Shown: positions 62,636-64,000 of the stretch, in pieces
How positions within the stretch are numbered: the stretch's first letter is position 1
Layout: the number at the start of each line of letters is the position of its first letter
Assembly: GCF_039503195.1 (NCBI RefSeq)
Contig: NZ_JBCJKP010000001.1
Coordinates: 4,526,001-4,590,000, forward strand
DNA: 64,000 nt
Source of the DNA: Streptomyces mirabilis
GTDB taxonomy: Bacteria; Actinomycetota; Actinomycetes; Streptomycetales; Streptomycetaceae
Direction of reading: 5' to 3'
Made by a program: the position numbers and the translations under genes
Notes under the pieces: model-generated
Seen by the model: only the letters and a program-made list of their open reading frames with translations
Told to the model about the DNA's origin: nothing
The model's database searches: none

Positions 62636-64000
62636 TTACGCGTCCTCCGCGAGCTCCAGCCAGCGCAGCTCCAGTTCCTCGCGCTCACCGATCAACTGAC
62701 GCAGTTCGGCGTCGAGTTTGGCGACCTTCTCGAAGTCCGTCGCGTTGTCGGCGATTTGGGTGTGGAGCTTGCTCTCCTTCTCGGAGATCTTGTCGAGCTG
62801 ACGCTCGATCTTCTGCAGCTCCTTCTTCGCGGCGCGGGCGTCGGCGGAGGAGGCGGCCCTGGCGGACGGCGCGGGCGCGGCGGCGAGTACCGCGGCCGCG
62901 GCGACCTCCTCCATGCGCTTGCGCCGCTCCAGGTACTCGTCGATCCCGCGCGGCAGCATCCGCAGGGTGCCGTCGCCGAGAAGCGCGAACACGTTGTCCG
63001 TCGTGCGCTCGATGAAGAACCGGTCGTGGGAGATCACGATCATCGAGCCGGGCCAGCCGTCGAGCAGGTCCTCCAACTGGGTCAGCGTCTCGATGTCGAG
63101 GTCGTTGGTGGGCTCGTCGAGGAAGAGGACGTTGGGCTCGTCCATGAGCAGCCGCAGCAGCTGAAGCCGCCGCCGCTCACCACCGCTGAGGTCCCCGACG
63201 GGCGTCCACTGCTTCTCCTTGTTGAAGCCGAACGTCTCGCACAGCTGCCCCGCGGTCAGCTCGCGCCCCGTGCCCAGGTCGACCCGGTCGCGGACGGCCT
63301 GCACGGCCTGCAGCACCCGCCAGGTCGAGTCGAGCTCGGCGACCTCCTGCGACAGATAGGCGAGCTTGACGGTCTTGCCGGTGCTGATCCGCCCGGCGAC
63401 GGGCTGCGTCTCCCCCTCGCTGCGGGCGGCCTCGGCCATGGCGCGCAGAAGGGAGGTCTTGCCGGCTCCGTTCACACCGACGAGCCCGACCCGGTCGCCG
63501 GGCCCGAGCTGCCAGGTGAGGTGTTTGAGCAGGACCTTCGGGCCCGCCTGCACCGTCACGTCCTCGAGATCGAAGACCGTCTTGCCGAGGCGCGAGCTGG
63601 CGAACTTCATCAGTTCGCTCTTGTCGCGGGGCGGCGGCACGTCCGCGATCAGCTCGTTGGCGGCCTCGACGCGGAAGCGCGGCTTGGAGGTACGGGCGGG
63701 GGCGCCGCGCCGCAGCCAGGCCAGCTCCTTGCGCACCAGGTTCTGCCGCTTGACCTCCTCGGTGGCGGCGATGCGCTCACGCTCCGCGCGCGCGAAGACG
63801 TAGTCGGAGTACCCGCCCTCGTACTCGTACACCGCGCCCTTCTGCACGTCCCACATACGGGTGCAGACCTGATCGAGGAACCACCGGTCGTGGGTCACGC
63901 ACACCAGCGCCGACCGACGCTCCCGCAGGTGCTGGGCGAGCCAGGCGATGCCCTCCACGTCCAGGTGGTTGGTGGGCTCGTCGAGGATGATCAGGTCCTG
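62636..64000 (-). CDS. ABC-F family ATPase (partial, N-terminus outside the window)
   Basis: The last ~454 residues of an ABC-F protein, running off the right edge. The visible part starts within the Walker B of the first ATPase domain (QDLIILDEPTNHLDVEGIAW), followed by its H-loop VCVTHDRWFLDQVCTRMWDV. The linker with two helices (ERERIAATEEVKRQNLVRKE) follows. The second domain has GVNGAGKTSLLRAMAEAA, signature LSGGERRRLQLLRLLMDEP and Walker B NVLFLDEPTNDLD. A C-terminal coiled coil (KKELQKIERQLDKISEKESK) ends it. ABC-F proteins act on ribosomes (translation factor or antibiotic resistance) rather than as transporters. The exact member cannot be named. Confidence 0.93.
   Translation of the reverse strand, partial: QDLIILDEPTNHLDVEGIAWLAQHLRERRSALVCVTHDRWFLDQVCTRMWDVQKGAVYEYEGGYSDYVFARAERERIAATEEVKRQNLVRKELAWLRRGAPARTSKPRFRVEAANELIADVPPPRDKSELMKFASSRLGKTVFDLEDVTVQAGPKVLLKHLTWQLGPGDRVGLVGVNGAGKTSLLRAMAEAARSEGETQPVAGRISTGKTVKLAYLSQEVAELDSTWRVLQAVQAVRDRVDLGTGRELTAGQLCETFGFNKEKQWTPVGDLSGGERRRLQLLRLLMDEPNVLFLDEPTNDLDIETLTQLEDLLDGWPGSMIVISHDRFFIERTTDNVFALLGDGTLRMLPRGIDEYLERRKRMEEVAAAAVLAAAPAPSARAASSADARAAKKELQKIERQLDKISEKESKLHTQIADNATDFEKVAKLDAELRQLIGEREELELRWLELAEDA

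Noticed and set aside
60454..63015. A plus-strand open frame of 853 codons opposite the propeller genes
   Set aside because: Antisense to Pro/Gly-rich coding DNA; no domains.

Overview
This 64 kb window is high-GC actinobacterial DNA, almost certainly from the core chromosome of a Streptomyces. The evidence is the codon bias (strong G/C at third positions, with long shadow frames opposite most genes), frequent GTG starts, and a gene order of mfd, FtsX-type ABC transporter, glmU-prs-rplY-pth, ppc, desaturase/TetR, tam/tamR and galTEK, which I recall as Streptomyces core synteny. No CRISPR array, rRNA operon or intact insertion sequence was seen. One tRNA gene, tRNA-Gln(UUG), is present.

Layout. 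0-2 kb: a partial gene, an Rpn-like N-terminal fragment, a GNAT acetyltransferase and a lipoprotein. 1.7-14.6 kb, minus strand: a polymorphic-toxin locus. A very large secreted Rhs/YD-repeat protein carries DNRLRE, three LamG-like domains, a histidine/lysine-rich helical stretch, a HINT domain and a C-terminal nucleic-acid deaminase tip. It is followed by a SUKH-family immunity gene and then by a displaced (orphan) toxin tip with decayed downstream genes. The orphan tip begins with the same ~52 bp anchor that precedes the live tip. 14.8-16.6 kb: a secreted HNH nuclease lipoprotein, a small MT0933-type antitoxin-like protein, and two decayed regulator tails joined tail to tail. 16.6-29.7 kb: mfd, a DUF2079 membrane protein, an ABC exporter pair, an MFS drug exporter and a DUF485/acetate-symporter operon.

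29.8-36 kb: a coiled-coil DivIVA-like gene with a frameshift, then the most unusual block. Two divergent gene pairs, without export signals, combine a YrhB domain, a deaminase domain, a WHH nuclease domain, a YwqJ deaminase and three SUKH immunity domains. 36-43 kb: a histidine kinase, an HTH/endonuclease-like gene abutting tRNA-Gln, then glmU, prs, rplY and pth. 43-51 kb: ppc, a fatty-acid desaturase-TetR operon with a clear palindromic operator, a VOC protein with a hexapeptide-repeat tail, and tam/tamR divergent around a duplicated operator. 50-58.5 kb: two LuxR-type response regulators (one lacking the phosphorylation site), a GNAT protein, the galactose operon galT-galE-galK with a divergent SSS-family symporter, and a small secreted protein. 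58.7-64 kb: two tandem PQQ-propeller membrane proteins and a partial ABC-F ATPase.

Genes working together: galT-galE-galK form the Leloir pathway with translational coupling. The adjacent symporter is a candidate sugar importer. Tam removes trans-aconitate under TamR control. The desaturase is probably autoregulated with its TetR partner. The Rhs protein, its immunity gene and the orphan tip form a toxin-switching system.
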